This document shows positions 23,370 through 30,577 of a stretch of 51,683 nt of DNA, piece after piece (position 1 is the first letter of the stretch; the number at the start of each line of letters is the position of its first letter). Both the position numbers and the translations under genes were made by a program. The DNA is from a virus: IMG/VR virus record IMGVR_UViG_3300015263_001423, positions 1 to 51,683 of that record. One strand, given 5' to 3'. The notes under the pieces were generated by a model. It made no database searches. It was not told the origin of the DNA and saw only the letters and a program-made list of their open reading frames with translations.

Positions 23370-23438
23370 CCCGTGTGGGGCATAAGCATAAAATGGGGGA
23401 CCTCGGAACTTTCCACGGCTACGAGGTCCCTCGTCTAT
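23370..23438 (-). promoter_or_regulatory. Intercistronic double hairpin
   Basis: Two stems lie in the 90-nt gap between two minus-strand genes: GGGACCTCG/CGAGGTCCC and the small GCCCC/GGGGC. Similar GC-rich stems occupy the gaps at 21552-21582 and near 22740-22770, as if this operon were segmented by RNA structures. Confidence 0.45.
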
Positions 23439-23909
23439 TTAGAACACCCTGGTCCAAACTGGTTCAATATCCGCGTTCGGGAAAAGACGCTTCAACAAAG
23501 AGCGCCAGGCAACGGCGTCGCTGTATGATACGTTGGCTTTCAGGGGCTGGCCGTCAATGACCAGGGTGACGCCTTCGGCGTCAAAGATTATGGGTTGGTC
23601 GTTTTTGGCTCGAATCCATTGTTGGAATGCCGGGTCCAGGGCGGGTATAATGTGGCAGGGCTGGCAATAACCATCATCAGTCAGGCCACCCTCGCAATCG
23701 GGACAAATGCCATTATTTATTTTCTCGAAACGATTGATTTTTTGACTGCGGAGTTCCTTGTACCAATTTTGTTGGCATACACAATCTAAATAACCGCAGG
23801 CGACGCAAACATAGGGGCGACCGGAGTCGGCTTCGGTCTGGTCTTCGTCGCGCTCGGCGGCCTGTTCGCGTTCAAGATAAATCCGATCTAGTTCTGCTTC
23901 TGTTAACAT
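23439..23909 (-). CDS. Zinc-finger hypothetical protein
   Basis: A 156-residue protein with an acidic helical N-terminus, then several Cys knuckles: YVCVACGYLDCVC and ICPDCEGGLTDDGYCQPCH. The C-terminal half (PIIFDAEGVTLVIDGQPLKANVSYSDAVAWRSLLKRLFP) looks like a small alpha/beta domain. It is probably nucleic-acid or protein binding. It is the second gene after the regulated promoter at 24255-24283. Confidence 0.6.
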   Translation of the reverse strand: MLTEAELDRIYLEREQAAERDEDQTEADSGRPYVCVACGYLDCVCQQNWYKELRSQKINRFEKINNGICPDCEGGLTDDGYCQPCHIIPALDPAFQQWIRAKNDQPIIFDAEGVTLVIDGQPLKANVSYSDAVAWRSLLKRLFPNADIEPVWTRVF

Positions 23910-23937
23910 TGTTTTTGCTCCTTAAACTTATTGAAAA

Positions 23938-24195
23938 TTATTGGGCGACGTAGGCTTTTAGCGCGTCCCACGCCTTAAAATGAAAATCACCCGGATCACC
24001 ACACGGCCGGTTTTTACCGCGTGTGTTCTCAGGGTGATACCACCAGCCCCAGGAATAAGGGGGTCTGGTCAAGTTGCTATTATCTGGCTGAAATTTCCAG
24101 CCAATAGAAAAAAGATGCGCTACCGTCGCATGTAGATGATCTGCGGTCGGGTTGATTGTTCTTAATTCTCTGGCTGTCATTTCTGATATGGGCAT
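23938..24195 (-). CDS. Small hypothetical protein, first gene of the operator-controlled operon
   Basis: An 85-residue protein (MPISEMTARELRTINPTADHLHATVAHLFSIGWKFQ, then WGWWYHPENTRGKNRPC) with no recognised family. AAGGAAC precedes the ATG. It follows a promoter flanked by two TTACA-N4-TGTAA operators and is probably under control of the repressor-like gene at 25635. Confidence 0.6.
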   Translation of the reverse strand: MPISEMTARELRTINPTADHLHATVAHLFSIGWKFQPDNSNLTRPPYSWGWWYHPENTRGKNRPCGDPGDFHFKAWDALKAYVAQ

Positions 24196-24236
24196 TTTTA
24201 GTTCCTTTAAGTCAATTGTTTAATTACAGTATGGTA

Positions 24237-24250
24237 TTACAACACTGTAA
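24237..24250. promoter_or_regulatory. Operator site 1 (TTACA-N4-TGTAA)
   Basis: TTACAACACTGTAA, an inverted repeat immediately downstream of the -10 of the minus-strand promoter at 24255-24283, where a bound repressor would block initiation. Confidence 0.65.
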
Positions 24251-24254
24251 GAGT

Positions 24255-24283
24255 ATTGTATCATAACTCGAAAAAAAATGCAA
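24255..24283 (-). promoter_or_regulatory. Operator-flanked promoter of the 24-20 kb operon
   Basis: On the minus strand TTGCAT-17 bp-TACAAT. The -35 is identical to that of the repressor gene promoter at 25568-25596. Confidence 0.65.
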
Positions 24284-24304
24284 TACCCAATTTTCATATT
24301 TGTA

Positions 24305-24318
24305 TTACAATTTTGTAA
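24305..24318. promoter_or_regulatory. Operator site 2 (TTACA-N4-TGTAA)
   Basis: TTACAATTTTGTAA, the same symmetry as site 1, centred 68 bp away on the other side of the promoter. Confidence 0.65.
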
Positions 24319-24333
24319 TAAGTTTGGGGAATA

Positions 24334-24361
24334 AAAAAAGCCCTGGCTAAAACCAGGGCTT
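24334..24361 (-). terminator. Rho-independent terminator of the Tat-signal gene
   Basis: On the minus strand GCCCTGG-TTTTAG-CCAGGGC is followed by TTTTTTT, a textbook terminator 60 bp after the stop of the gene at 24421-24798. Confidence 0.9.
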
Positions 24362-24420
24362 ATCCAGACCTAAAGGTTTAAAAACCGGTCAGGTTTGTTA
24401 GCTCGCTACGCCGCCGCGTA

Positions 24421-24798
24421 TTACTCGTATTTCGGCAACATCTCAAGCGGATCACGGCCGGTTATCCGGCCAAGAGCCGTTTCCCACTCTTCACTACAAA
24501 GGGTGTTGTCCATGGCCTCAACGGCCTGGACCAGGGCGCCATCCAGGTCCAGGAGAGCAATAATGTCTACCGCTCCGCTCGCGTCTCGTTTGGGGTTGGC
24601 GGCGAAATCGGTCAAGGCCGTAATGGCCTCGGCTAAACGCCCCAGACCGGGCAAGTCCACCCCGGGGGCTGCTTCTGTCTCCGGCGCAGCTTCGGGCGAC
24701 AGGAGCGCCGCCGCCAGCAGGCCAGTGGCCGCCAAAAAACGACGACGGCTTATTTTGTTGATTAAGTTGGAGAATGTTAAAATAGTTTCAGTCTTCAT
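24421..24798 (-). CDS. Tat-signal exported small protein
   Basis: A 125-residue protein with a twin-arginine-type signal: ISRRRFLAATGLLAAALLSPEAA (residues 15-38), so probable export in folded form. The mature part is helical and acidic (LGRLAEAITALTDFAANPKRDASGAVDIIALLDLDGALVQAVEAMDNTLC). No family is recognised. It is transcribed alone: its own TTGACC-17-TATAAT promoter, the shared two-hairpin leader, and a strong terminator. Sharing a leader with the two MltR-like genes suggests co-regulation. Confidence 0.75.
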   Translation of the reverse strand: MKTETILTFSNLINKISRRRFLAATGLLAAALLSPEAAPETEAAPGVDLPGLGRLAEAITALTDFAANPKRDASGAVDIIALLDLDGALVQAVEAMDNTLCSEEWETALGRITGRDPLEMLPKYE

Positions 24799-24860
24799 CA
24801 GTACCTCCCGTACTGTTGTGGATTAGAGCCGGTTTGATGGTTTCAACATCAGGCCGGCTC
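24799..24860 (-). promoter_or_regulatory. Shared two-hairpin leader RNA, copy 3
   Basis: P1: GAGCCGG/CCGGCTC (24854-24860 and 24826-24832), a CC/AA internal loop, TGATG/CATCA and the 7-nt loop TTGAAAC. P2: CAGTAC-GGGAG-GTACTG (24799-24815) with the Shine-Dalgarno in the loop, directly abutting ATG. The stems differ in sequence from copies 1 and 2, but the fold is the same. Confidence 0.75.
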
Positions 24861-24880
24861 GTTCGTTTAAAGTTGACCGC

Positions 24881-24909
24881 ATTATATACCCGAAGTCAGG
24901 ACAGGTCAA
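24881..24909 (-). promoter_or_regulatory. Promoter of the Tat-signal gene
   Basis: On the minus strand TTGACC-17 bp-TATAAT; both hexamers match the two MltR-like promoters, and the -10-to-ATG distance (82 nt) is the same. Confidence 0.8.
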
Positions 24910-24986
24910 ATTCGCGTCAGATTTTTTTACAACGCTTGCGCCGGCGCACATTGCCCTCCCCCAAACTTATGCTAAAATAAACATAA

Positions 24987-25484
24987 CCCAAAACAAAAAG
25001 GCGCCCCACCTTAGTAATAGCTGATTCTGCAACTGTGGGAATAACCCGCGAGGACGACTATTTCTTCGGCGTTCTCCACTCAAAACTCCACGAACTTTGG
25101 GCGCTTCGCCAAGGCACATCCCTCGAAGACCGCCCCCGCTACACCCCCACCACCACCTTCGAAACCTTCCCCTTCCCCTGGCCCCCCGGCCAGGAACCAG
25201 CCGGCCACCCCCACGTCCAGGCCATCGCCCAGGCCGCCCAGGAGTTGGTCGAAAAACGCGACCGCTGGCTCAACCCGGCCGGGATCAGCCAAAAGGACCT
25301 CAACAAACGCACTCTGACCAACCTCTACAACCAGCGCCCCACCTGGCTCGACCTGGCCCACCAAACCCTCGACCGGGCGGTCTTTGACGCCTACGGCTGG
25401 CCCCACGATTTGAGCGATGAGGCGATTTTGGAACGACTGCTGGCCTTGAATTTGGAGCGGGCCAAAACCCAACAAACCGGCTAA
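24987..25484 (+). pseudogene. C-terminal remnant of a type IIG/MmeI-like DNA methyltransferase
   Basis: The frame is open from 24987 and reads ADSATVGITREDDYFFGVLHSKLHELWALRQG, then PRYTPTTTFETFPFPWPPG and VFDAYGWPHDLSDEAILERLLALNLERA. These are the hallmark C-terminal segments of large class I SAM-dependent DNA methyltransferases of the MmeI type (normally 900 residues or more), covering the end of the target recognition region. The catalytic NPPY and SAM domains are absent, and an in-frame stop precedes the fragment. A GTG at 25035 could start a 149-residue product. It is best read as a decayed insertion. Confidence 0.8.
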
Positions 25485-25567
25485 CGCCGCCAGAGGCGAC
25501 CACTATCATTTCAGGAGCAATTAGTATGGCTGATTTTACCACCTGGTAATAATTTTACATCCCTGTA

Positions 25568-25596
25568 TTGCATTACTGAAAAATATATGGTATTAT
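25568..25596 (+). promoter_or_regulatory. Promoter of the repressor-like gene
   Basis: TTGCAT-17 bp-TATTAT. A looser TTACA/TGTA inverted repeat with a 5-bp centre lies at 25554-25567, just before the -35, and may be an autoregulatory operator. Confidence 0.6.
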
Positions 25597-25634
25597 ATCT
25601 ACAAATCATTATGAAGAAAGGAGGTCTATTGGAC

Positions 25635-25928
25635 ATGAGCGGACTGATGGAGCTGATAAAAGTCAGACAAGGTGATGTTTCGAATGAAAAATATGCCAAC
25701 CTGATTGGACTGACTGGCGTGTCGTTATGGCGATATCACAACGACAAAAGCGAAATCAACCTCGAGGCCATACAAAAACTTGGCGCGTTTTTTGCCAACA
25801 ACAACGACCCGGAAATGGTAGGCGCATTAGCCGCCTACGCGCTTGGGTTGCCTGTTGATAACACCGCCCTGGGCGCAATAGGCGAAACTGTTCTAAAAAC
25901 GCTCAAAAATCCAACTCCATCAGTATAA
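25635..25928 (+). CDS. Cro/CI-like HTH repressor
   Basis: A 97-residue protein. Residues 1-55 (MELIKVRQGDVSNEKYANLIGLTGVSLWRYHNDKSEINLEAIQKLGAFF) have the five-helix lambda-repressor-like fold: the recognition helix falls in GVSLWRYHNDK. The C-terminal 40 residues are helical and could mediate dimerisation; there is no peptidase domain, so it is more Cro-like than CI-like. The ATG at 25635 follows GGAGG. Its promoter shares the TTGCAT -35 with the divergently oriented, operator-flanked promoter at 24.26 kb. Confidence 0.75.
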   Translation: MSGLMELIKVRQGDVSNEKYANLIGLTGVSLWRYHNDKSEINLEAIQKLGAFFANNNDPEMVGALAAYALGLPVDNTALGAIGETVLKTLKNPTPSV

Positions 25929-26001
25929 TACAATAAAACGCCCTCTTAAAAAAAAGGACGTTTCATTGTAGATGGATCTGGCCTCTAAGCCCTGATCCTA
26001 T

Positions 26002-26032
26002 TCAATCCCGTAGCTTGCCGGCGGGGGATTGA
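26002..26032. repeat. Inverted repeat in a gene-free region
   Basis: TCAATCCC (26002-26009) pairs with GGGATTGA (26025-26032). It lies in the gene-free stretch 25929-26280, which otherwise holds only a weak A/T hairpin at its start and the tRNA-like element. It could be part of an attachment region. Confidence 0.4.
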
Positions 26033-26096
26033 GATCATCACACCAAATGGTGAATGATTGATGAAAGGAGAGTTGTAATACCTGGGGTGTTTAAAA

Positions 26097-26197
26097 TAAA
26101 AATCCCCGGTTTCGGTAGCCTCGCTGATTGATCTACTGATCCGAAGTCAGCTGCTCTTATCCATTGAGCTACGAGGGCGAACGAAACCGAGGATTTT
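26097..26197 (-). pseudogene. tRNA-Arg(UCG)-like element without T-arm, enclosed by an inverted repeat
   Basis: On the minus strand 26178-26116 reads as the 5' two-thirds of tRNA-Arg: GCCCTCG acceptor side, TA, D-arm GCTC-AATGGATAA-GAGC, and anticodon arm GCTGA-CTTCGGA-TCAGT (anticodon TCG). After it only about 11 nt separate the anticodon arm from CGAGGCTA, so the T-arm is missing and the acceptor has a mismatch. Arms AAAATCCCCGGTTTCG (26099-26114) and CGAAACCGAGGATTTT (26182-26197) pair with one mismatch, ending in a U-rich stretch on the minus strand. It lies directly downstream of the integrase gene and may be a degraded tRNA at an attachment site that also serves as terminator. Confidence 0.6.
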
Positions 26198-26280
26198 CTC
26201 GGTCATGATTAATCATTATTATAGCCATTTTTACCATATAGTCAATTCCGCACCCCCCACCCCGGGCCAAATGAATAACC

Positions 26281-27288
26281 CTACTGATTCTCACTAGTAA
26301 GCGCCCGCTGCGCCTCGTCTAATCGTTGGCCCAGCCCGCCGGCCTGATAGGCCGCCACCTGTTCCTGATTGCGAAGTTGCAAATACACTTCCGTCATTTT
26401 TATGGACCGGTGGCCTAACTGATCTTTAACTTTATGAATCGGAATATTTTGGTCCATCGCCGCCAAAGCGGATGAATGGCGAAGCGCATGGAATTTGCGA
26501 TGCGGCAGTCCACAATCGCGACAATGCCGCCGCAACATCTGGTTCAGCGCATCGCGGCCCAATGGCTTGCCGATCCCCACCCGCCCCCCATAAGAGACAA
26601 ACAGTTCGGGCGAGCCGGATCGGGGCCGGATCTGCAACCAGGCCAAAAGCGCGGCGGCTACCTCATCATCAAAGCCGACGAAACGGTCCCGTTTAGATTT
26701 TGAGGTTTCTCGCCGGATGAGGGCCTGGCGACCGGGGATATCGACATCGGTCAGCTTCAAGCAAACAATCTCATTCGCCCTGGCGCCGGTCACATAGGCA
26801 AAATAGATGATGGCGTAATCGCGTTTCACCCGTTCATCCTTCTTAAAAAGGCTTTTAGCCCGGTTAGCCAAATGACGCAGCAATAGGGCAATTTCCTGAT
26901 CAGTAAAGGCCGTCGGCGACAGGTCCGGCATCCGGGGGAACATCCCGGCCAGTTTCATCCGCCGCACCGGGTTCTCATCAACGGATAACAGGCCAACCCC
27001 TTCGCAATAGTTGAGAAAGGAGCGCAGATGCCGCCAGTAGTTGTGAACCGTGGCCTCGCTGTTGGACAGACTGACCGTTTCCAGCCAGTCCATCACCAGG
27101 TCAACCGAGGGTGGCCACGGCTCCGCCTCGGCGTACTGGGCGAATAGACGCAGGACGGAATTGTAGGCGCGGCGGGTGCTGGCCGCTTTGAATCGTTTGG
27201 CCCGGTTAAATTGGTCAATGTAGCTTAATAGGTCTGTTTCTGTTTCTTGAATCATACCAAACCAATCGACGAGAGGGGTGATTACCAT
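26281..27288 (-). CDS. int: Tyrosine recombinase/integrase
   Basis: A 335-residue protein with an N-terminal SAM-like core-binding domain (STRRAYNSVLRLFAQYAEAE through FLNYCEGVGLL) and the catalytic domain: Arg in TGARANEIVCL, Lys in SKSKRDRFVGF, HxLRH box (HALRHSSALAAM), the GH of LGHRSIKMTEVYL, and the nucleophile Tyr in the latter motif. All five catalytic positions are present. XerC/D-like in layout. It is next to the tRNA-like element, so site-specific integration is the likely role, though chromosome-dimer resolution of a plasmid prophage is possible. Confidence 0.9.
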   Translation of the reverse strand: MVITPLVDWFGMIQETETDLLSYIDQFNRAKRFKAASTRRAYNSVLRLFAQYAEAEPWPPSVDLVMDWLETVSLSNSEATVHNYWRHLRSFLNYCEGVGLLSVDENPVRRMKLAGMFPRMPDLSPTAFTDQEIALLLRHLANRAKSLFKKDERVKRDYAIIYFAYVTGARANEIVCLKLTDVDIPGRQALIRRETSKSKRDRFVGFDDEVAAALLAWLQIRPRSGSPELFVSYGGRVGIGKPLGRDALNQMLRRHCRDCGLPHRKFHALRHSSALAAMDQNIPIHKVKDQLGHRSIKMTEVYLQLRNQEQVAAYQAGGLGQRLDEAQRALTSENQ

Positions 27289-27320
27289 CTACAACCATCA
27301 TATCATAAAGAGGTGTTTTT

Positions 27321-27650
27321 GTGATTACATTCGTCAAACCAATATTGATTTATTTAATCTATGTGGCTGTGGCCATCGCTCTCTGGCATTGGTTGGTGCA
27401 ACAGCGATGGAAACCGCACGAAGACGCCAGATGGTTGCCCGCCATTTTGTTCGTGTTTCTACCGGGCTTCTACTTCGTCTGGCTGGAAATGCCGAGCCAC
27501 TGGATTATCATCGTCCAATTTTTTGGTTTTGTCGCCGCCTTTTTAACGAAAAAGGGGCTTGATTTTCAATCTGAGACCAGAATAACATCGTCACTGCGGA
27601 GGAAAATCTATGACGAACTCGGAGGATCGTCCCCGCATCCCGGATCATGA
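27321..27650 (+). CDS. Small membrane protein
   Basis: A 109-residue protein starting at GTG with GAGGTG 6 nt upstream. Three hydrophobic segments: ILIYLIYVAVAIALWHWLV, LPAILFVFLPGFYFVWLEM and WIIIVQFFGFVAAFLTKK, then a charged tail. No family is recognised. It opens the plus-strand early/replication block and overlaps the next gene by 41 nt. Confidence 0.6.
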   Translation: MITFVKPILIYLIYVAVAIALWHWLVQQRWKPHEDARWLPAILFVFLPGFYFVWLEMPSHWIIIVQFFGFVAAFLTKKGLDFQSETRITSSLRRKIYDELGGSSPHPGS

Positions 27651-27978
27651 GCTGGCCCTGCTGGAAAATAGCATGGCGTTGGTCCTGGACGCTATTCACC
27701 ACTTACAACGGGCCACTATGTCAACGACCGACCCGGAGACGTTGACCCATATTTACGGGGTGGCCCGCAGTTTAAGCAGACTAAAGAAATTATTGTTGAG
27801 CTGGAAACCGCTGCGCACCGGGAACGCCGGCCAGCCGACCCTGACAATGCCCGCCCCATTGGTCAAAGAAGAGGCCATCAAGGAACTTAATGGCTCCCTC
27901 GACTTGCTGGAACAGGCGTTTCAGGAGATAAGCGCCTTAAAAACAAAGCTAGAAGCCCAAAGGAGCCTGAACGAATGA
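27610..27978 (+). CDS. Hypothetical helical protein
   Basis: A 122-residue, mostly helical protein (ELALLENSMALVLDAIHHLQRATMS, later LNGSLDLLEQAFQEISALKTKLEAQR) with a C-terminal coiled coil. The start has GGAGG 6-8 nt upstream. The stop overlaps the next ATG (ATGA). No family is recognised. Confidence 0.6.
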   Translation: MTNSEDRPRIPDHELALLENSMALVLDAIHHLQRATMSTTDPETLTHIYGVARSLSRLKKLLLSWKPLRTGNAGQPTLTMPAPLVKEEAIKELNGSLDLLEQAFQEISALKTKLEAQRSLNE

Positions 27979-28190
27979 AAACAAAATCAATTTATCGTAC
28001 CTGGGCCAGGGCGGAGGAGGTCCGCCGAAAGACCTTGCGCGCCATACGCCGCCAGGGCCGGCGTGTCCCCATGCTGCGCATCTACCGGGCAGGGACCGGC
28101 TGGGCAATCACCAGCCGCCCGCAGCGCCAACGCCAGGCCACCCCCTATCAACGCCGCCCCTGGCGTTGGGAATGGATCAGCGCCAATTGA
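27975..28190 (+). CDS. Small Arg-rich protein
   Basis: A 71-residue, highly basic protein (RKTLRAIRRQGRRVPMLRIYRAGTGWAITSRPQRQRQ) with ATGA overlap to the preceding gene and its stop directly before the initiator gene start. It is probably nucleic-acid binding by charge; no family is recognised. Confidence 0.5.
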   Translation: MKTKSIYRTWARAEEVRRKTLRAIRRQGRRVPMLRIYRAGTGWAITSRPQRQRQATPYQRRPWRWEWISAN

Positions 28191-29216
28191 ATGAGTTACG
28201 AATTCCAAAATCGTGTCTTGTCTGTCTCCAAAACAAAACAGTCCCAACGGCTGCTAATGCTCACCCTGGCCCTGCATGCCGATAAATATGGCGTGTGTTG
28301 GCCCTCAGTCAACACCCTGGCCAAAGAACTCAACGCCGCCGTCAGAAATACCAACGCCCTCATCGCCAGGCTCAAAGACAGTGGCGAGATAATCATCATC
28401 GAGGGGGGAGGGCGCGAAATTAGCAACACCTATATTATCACCCTGGGACAATCGGAAACAGATATCGCCCGCATATTAAAAACCCACCCCCGCCTGATCG
28501 GGCGTGTAAACCCTGATGATAACATCATAGTATCCAATGACATAAACCCTGATGATAGTGACATAAACCCTGATGATAGTGACATAAACCCTGATGATAA
28601 CATCATAGTATCCGATGACATAAACCCTGATGATAGTGGCATAAACCCTGATGATAGTGGCATAAACCCTGATGATAGTGGCATAAACCCTGATGATAAC
28701 ATCAGACGAATAGATAGAATATATAGAATCAGTGAATCTAAGAAGAAGACATGTGCGCCTGCGCCTGCGATCACGTTACCCGCTTGCGATCCGGAATTGG
28801 GCCGCTGTTATAACATCTATCTCAACAACATGGGAGGCTCGCTGACCGATGTCCTGGTGCAGGATATTCGCACCGTTTATTACAGCCTCGCCCCTCCCGG
28901 CGGCGAGAAACAGTCAGACTGGTTTGAGTACGCCATCCTGGAGGCGCAATCGAACCGGAAAAATAGTTGGTCCTATGTCAAAAAGATCGTCACCGCTATT
29001 GCAAATAATGGCAGTTTAGAAAAACATAAGGAGATCCGGCAAAATGGATATTCAAACCGCGAATCAGAAACTAATGGCCTTACGCCAGGCGGACGAAATC
29101 AAGCGCAATCAACAACGAACGGCCATAGTGGGCCACCCGGCGAATCATACGCCGAGTCCTATAGCCGCGTTAACGACGAAAACATTAGCGCCTATATGCG
29201 ACGTTACTCCAACTGA
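28191..29216 (+). CDS. Replication initiator: N-terminal winged helix, repeat linker, DnaD-like C-terminus
   Basis: A 341-residue protein with the layout of phage initiators such as lambda O. Residues 1-95 are a winged helix (SQRLLMLTLALHADKYGVCWPSVNTLAKELNAAVRNTNALIARLKDSGEI). Residues 105-175 are eight INPDD repeats encoded by iteron-like DNA. Residues 195-275 are a DnaD-type domain (RCYNIYLNNMGGSLTDVLVQDIRTVYYSL, WFEYAILEAQSNRKNSWSYVKKIVTAI) that recruits the helicase-loading complex. The next gene is a DnaC-like loader, overlapping it by 173 nt. Expected role: bind the origin inside its own gene and load host helicase. Confidence 0.85.
   Translation: MSYEFQNRVLSVSKTKQSQRLLMLTLALHADKYGVCWPSVNTLAKELNAAVRNTNALIARLKDSGEIIIIEGGGREISNTYIITLGQSETDIARILKTHPRLIGRVNPDDNIIVSNDINPDDSDINPDDSDINPDDNIIVSDDINPDDSGINPDDSGINPDDSGINPDDNIRRIDRIYRISESKKKTCAPAPAITLPACDPELGRCYNIYLNNMGGSLTDVLVQDIRTVYYSLAPPGGEKQSDWFEYAILEAQSNRKNSWSYVKKIVTAIANNGSLEKHKEIRQNGYSNRESETNGLTPGGRNQAQSTTNGHSGPPGESYAESYSRVNDENISAYMRRYSN
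28507..28698. repeat. Iteron cluster, probable replication origin
   Basis: Eight identical 15-bp blocks TAAACCCTGATGATA start at 28507, 28543, 28564, 28585, 28621, 28642, 28663 and 28684. The spacing is 21 bp (two helical turns) except for two 36-bp gaps. An AT-rich stretch follows at about 28698-28745. Position in the middle of the initiator gene matches oriLambda in the O gene. Confidence 0.8.
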
Positions 29217-30012
29217 GTATGAATGGCGCTGCCCCGATTGCGGCGCCATCGTCGGCCCGGTCGAAGTGGAGGACCATAAGGGTCATATTTTCTACTATCG
29301 CCGCCAGTTTTGCCATTGTGCGGCCCAGAGCGCAAAAAAAACCGAGTATGAACGCCAGATGGCCTATCAAGACTGGCGCGATCAGGCCCGGCGCTTGGCC
29401 GATCAAGCCGGTCTCAATCAGGGGCTCTATGATAGCTTCCGCTTCACCCGCTGGAATAAGGAACGCCCTCAGTCTAACGCCGGAGAGGTCTTTGACAAGG
29501 TCAATCTGTATATCGACCAGGTCCTGAATGATCCTGAGTATCCCCGTCGCTGGCTGTATCTCTACGGCCCCAACGGCAACGGCAAAACCCACCTGGGGGT
29601 GGCCGCCCTGCGCAAAATCGCCCTCTCCAAACTGTGGCGGCCCTATATCGTGGTCTGGCCGGAATTATGCCAGGCCACTAAAGAGAGCTGGTCGAGCGAT
29701 CATGGCCCCTCTGAGGGCCAATTGTGGGGACCGGCCAAGACGGCCCCGATTTTGTTGCTTGATGACCTGGACAAGGTGACCACCTCCGAGTGGTCGATGG
29801 AGAAACTTTTGGGAACGATTCATTGCCGGGTAGTGCGCAGGTTGCCCACCATCATCACCGCTAACCGGGCTCTGGATGTACTGAAGAGGCAATGGCAAGG
29901 CTCCAAATTGCCCCATGTGCAGGATACCGGCCTGGCCATCCTCTCTCGCATCGCCAACGAATTATGGAGTATGATTCGCTTTTCCGGACCCGATCAAAGG
30001 TGGATAGACTGA
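29044..30012 (+). CDS. dnaC: DnaC/IstB-like helicase loader ATPase
   Basis: A 322-residue protein. The N-terminus has a zinc-binding type cluster (WRCPDCGAIV, RRQFCHCAAQ). The AAA+ core has Walker A LYLYGPNGNGKTHLGVAAL near residue 175 and Walker B ILLLDDLDKV near residue 235, then TIITANRAL (sensor 1). It should load the replicative helicase on the origin opened by the upstream initiator. AAGGAG precedes the ATG. The first 57 codons overlap the 3' end of the initiator gene in another frame. Confidence 0.88.
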   Translation: MDIQTANQKLMALRQADEIKRNQQRTAIVGHPANHTPSPIAALTTKTLAPICDVTPTEYEWRCPDCGAIVGPVEVEDHKGHIFYYRRQFCHCAAQSAKKTEYERQMAYQDWRDQARRLADQAGLNQGLYDSFRFTRWNKERPQSNAGEVFDKVNLYIDQVLNDPEYPRRWLYLYGPNGNGKTHLGVAALRKIALSKLWRPYIVVWPELCQATKESWSSDHGPSEGQLWGPAKTAPILLLDDLDKVTTSEWSMEKLLGTIHCRVVRRLPTIITANRALDVLKRQWQGSKLPHVQDTGLAILSRIANELWSMIRFSGPDQRWID

Positions 30013-30221
30013 TGCAAAAGGGTGTTGCAATTCGTAAATGTTCGCGCGCGAACATTGCCACGCCGCTCTATTACGCCGCGCTGAAGCTGGTCGAACTGAT
30101 TGACCAGCGCCTGGCCACCGGCACAGGCCATTATCGCGACCGCAACGGGCGGCTACTGACCGATTTGGGCGAGGTGGTGCAGGCTATTATTAGTGGCCAT
30201 CTGGAAGCGGGTGACCACTAA
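30012..30221 (+). CDS. Small hypothetical protein carrying palindrome copy 4
   Basis: A 69-residue protein (LYYAALKLVELIDQRLATGTGHYRDRNGRLLTDLGEVVQAIISGHLEAG), mostly helical. The ATG overlaps the loader's stop (TGATG) and its own stop overlaps the next start (TAATGA), so it sits in a coupled operon. The N-terminal residues KCSRANIA are encoded by the palindrome. No family is recognised. Confidence 0.6.
   Translation: MQKGVAIRKCSRANIATPLYYAALKLVELIDQRLATGTGHYRDRNGRLLTDLGEVVQAIISGHLEAGDH
30037..30056. repeat. Dispersed palindrome, copy 4 (intragenic)
   Basis: A perfect 20-bp palindrome with the ATGTTCGCGCGCGAACAT core inside the 5' part of a small gene. Confidence 0.9.
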
Positions 30222-30577
30222 TGAGCAAGCTAATTGGAATCGCCGCCGAAATGAAGCGCGAGGCCCGGGCCAATCTGGGCCAACCCGTCCGCCGCCAACT
30301 AAAAGGCGGCCTCCACCTGGTCCTGTTGCAAACCATCCGCCAGAGCCAATTGTCCCTGATTCGCGATGGCGTCACCCCCTCCCCCAAAGAAGTCGAGGTC
30401 ATCCGCCGCGATTTCGAGGTCCCGGCGGCGGCCAGGCTGGAGCGGGATCAAAAGTTAACCCAGGGGCGGTCATTTTATATCGTTCGCCTGATCTGGCCGC
30501 AAACCAATCAATTAACCCTCTTCGCGGAAGAGGACAATCGGGTCGTGATGACCTGGAAAGGACAATCAACCTTATGA
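30221..30577 (+). CDS. Hypothetical protein
   Basis: A 118-residue protein (QPVRRQLKGGLHLVLLQTIRQSQLSLIRDGVTPSPKEVEVIRRDFEVPAAARLERDQKL, then FYIVRLIWPQTNQLTLFAEED). Overlaps both neighbours by 1-4 nt. The position between the helicase loader and the exonuclease suggests a replication or recombination accessory. No family is recognised. Confidence 0.6.
   Translation: MSKLIGIAAEMKREARANLGQPVRRQLKGGLHLVLLQTIRQSQLSLIRDGVTPSPKEVEVIRRDFEVPAAARLERDQKLTQGRSFYIVRLIWPQTNQLTLFAEEDNRVVMTWKGQSTL

Noticed and set aside
24987-25484. Methyltransferase fragment considered as a complete small gene
   Set aside because: It aligns in style only with the C-terminal end of much larger enzymes and lacks all catalytic motifs, so it is listed as a pseudogene.
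26002-26032. TCAATCCC/GGGATTGA inverted repeat considered as a third solitary CRISPR repeat
   Set aside because: It resembles the ATTGAAAC-type ends only loosely and matches neither repeat family in the window over its length.
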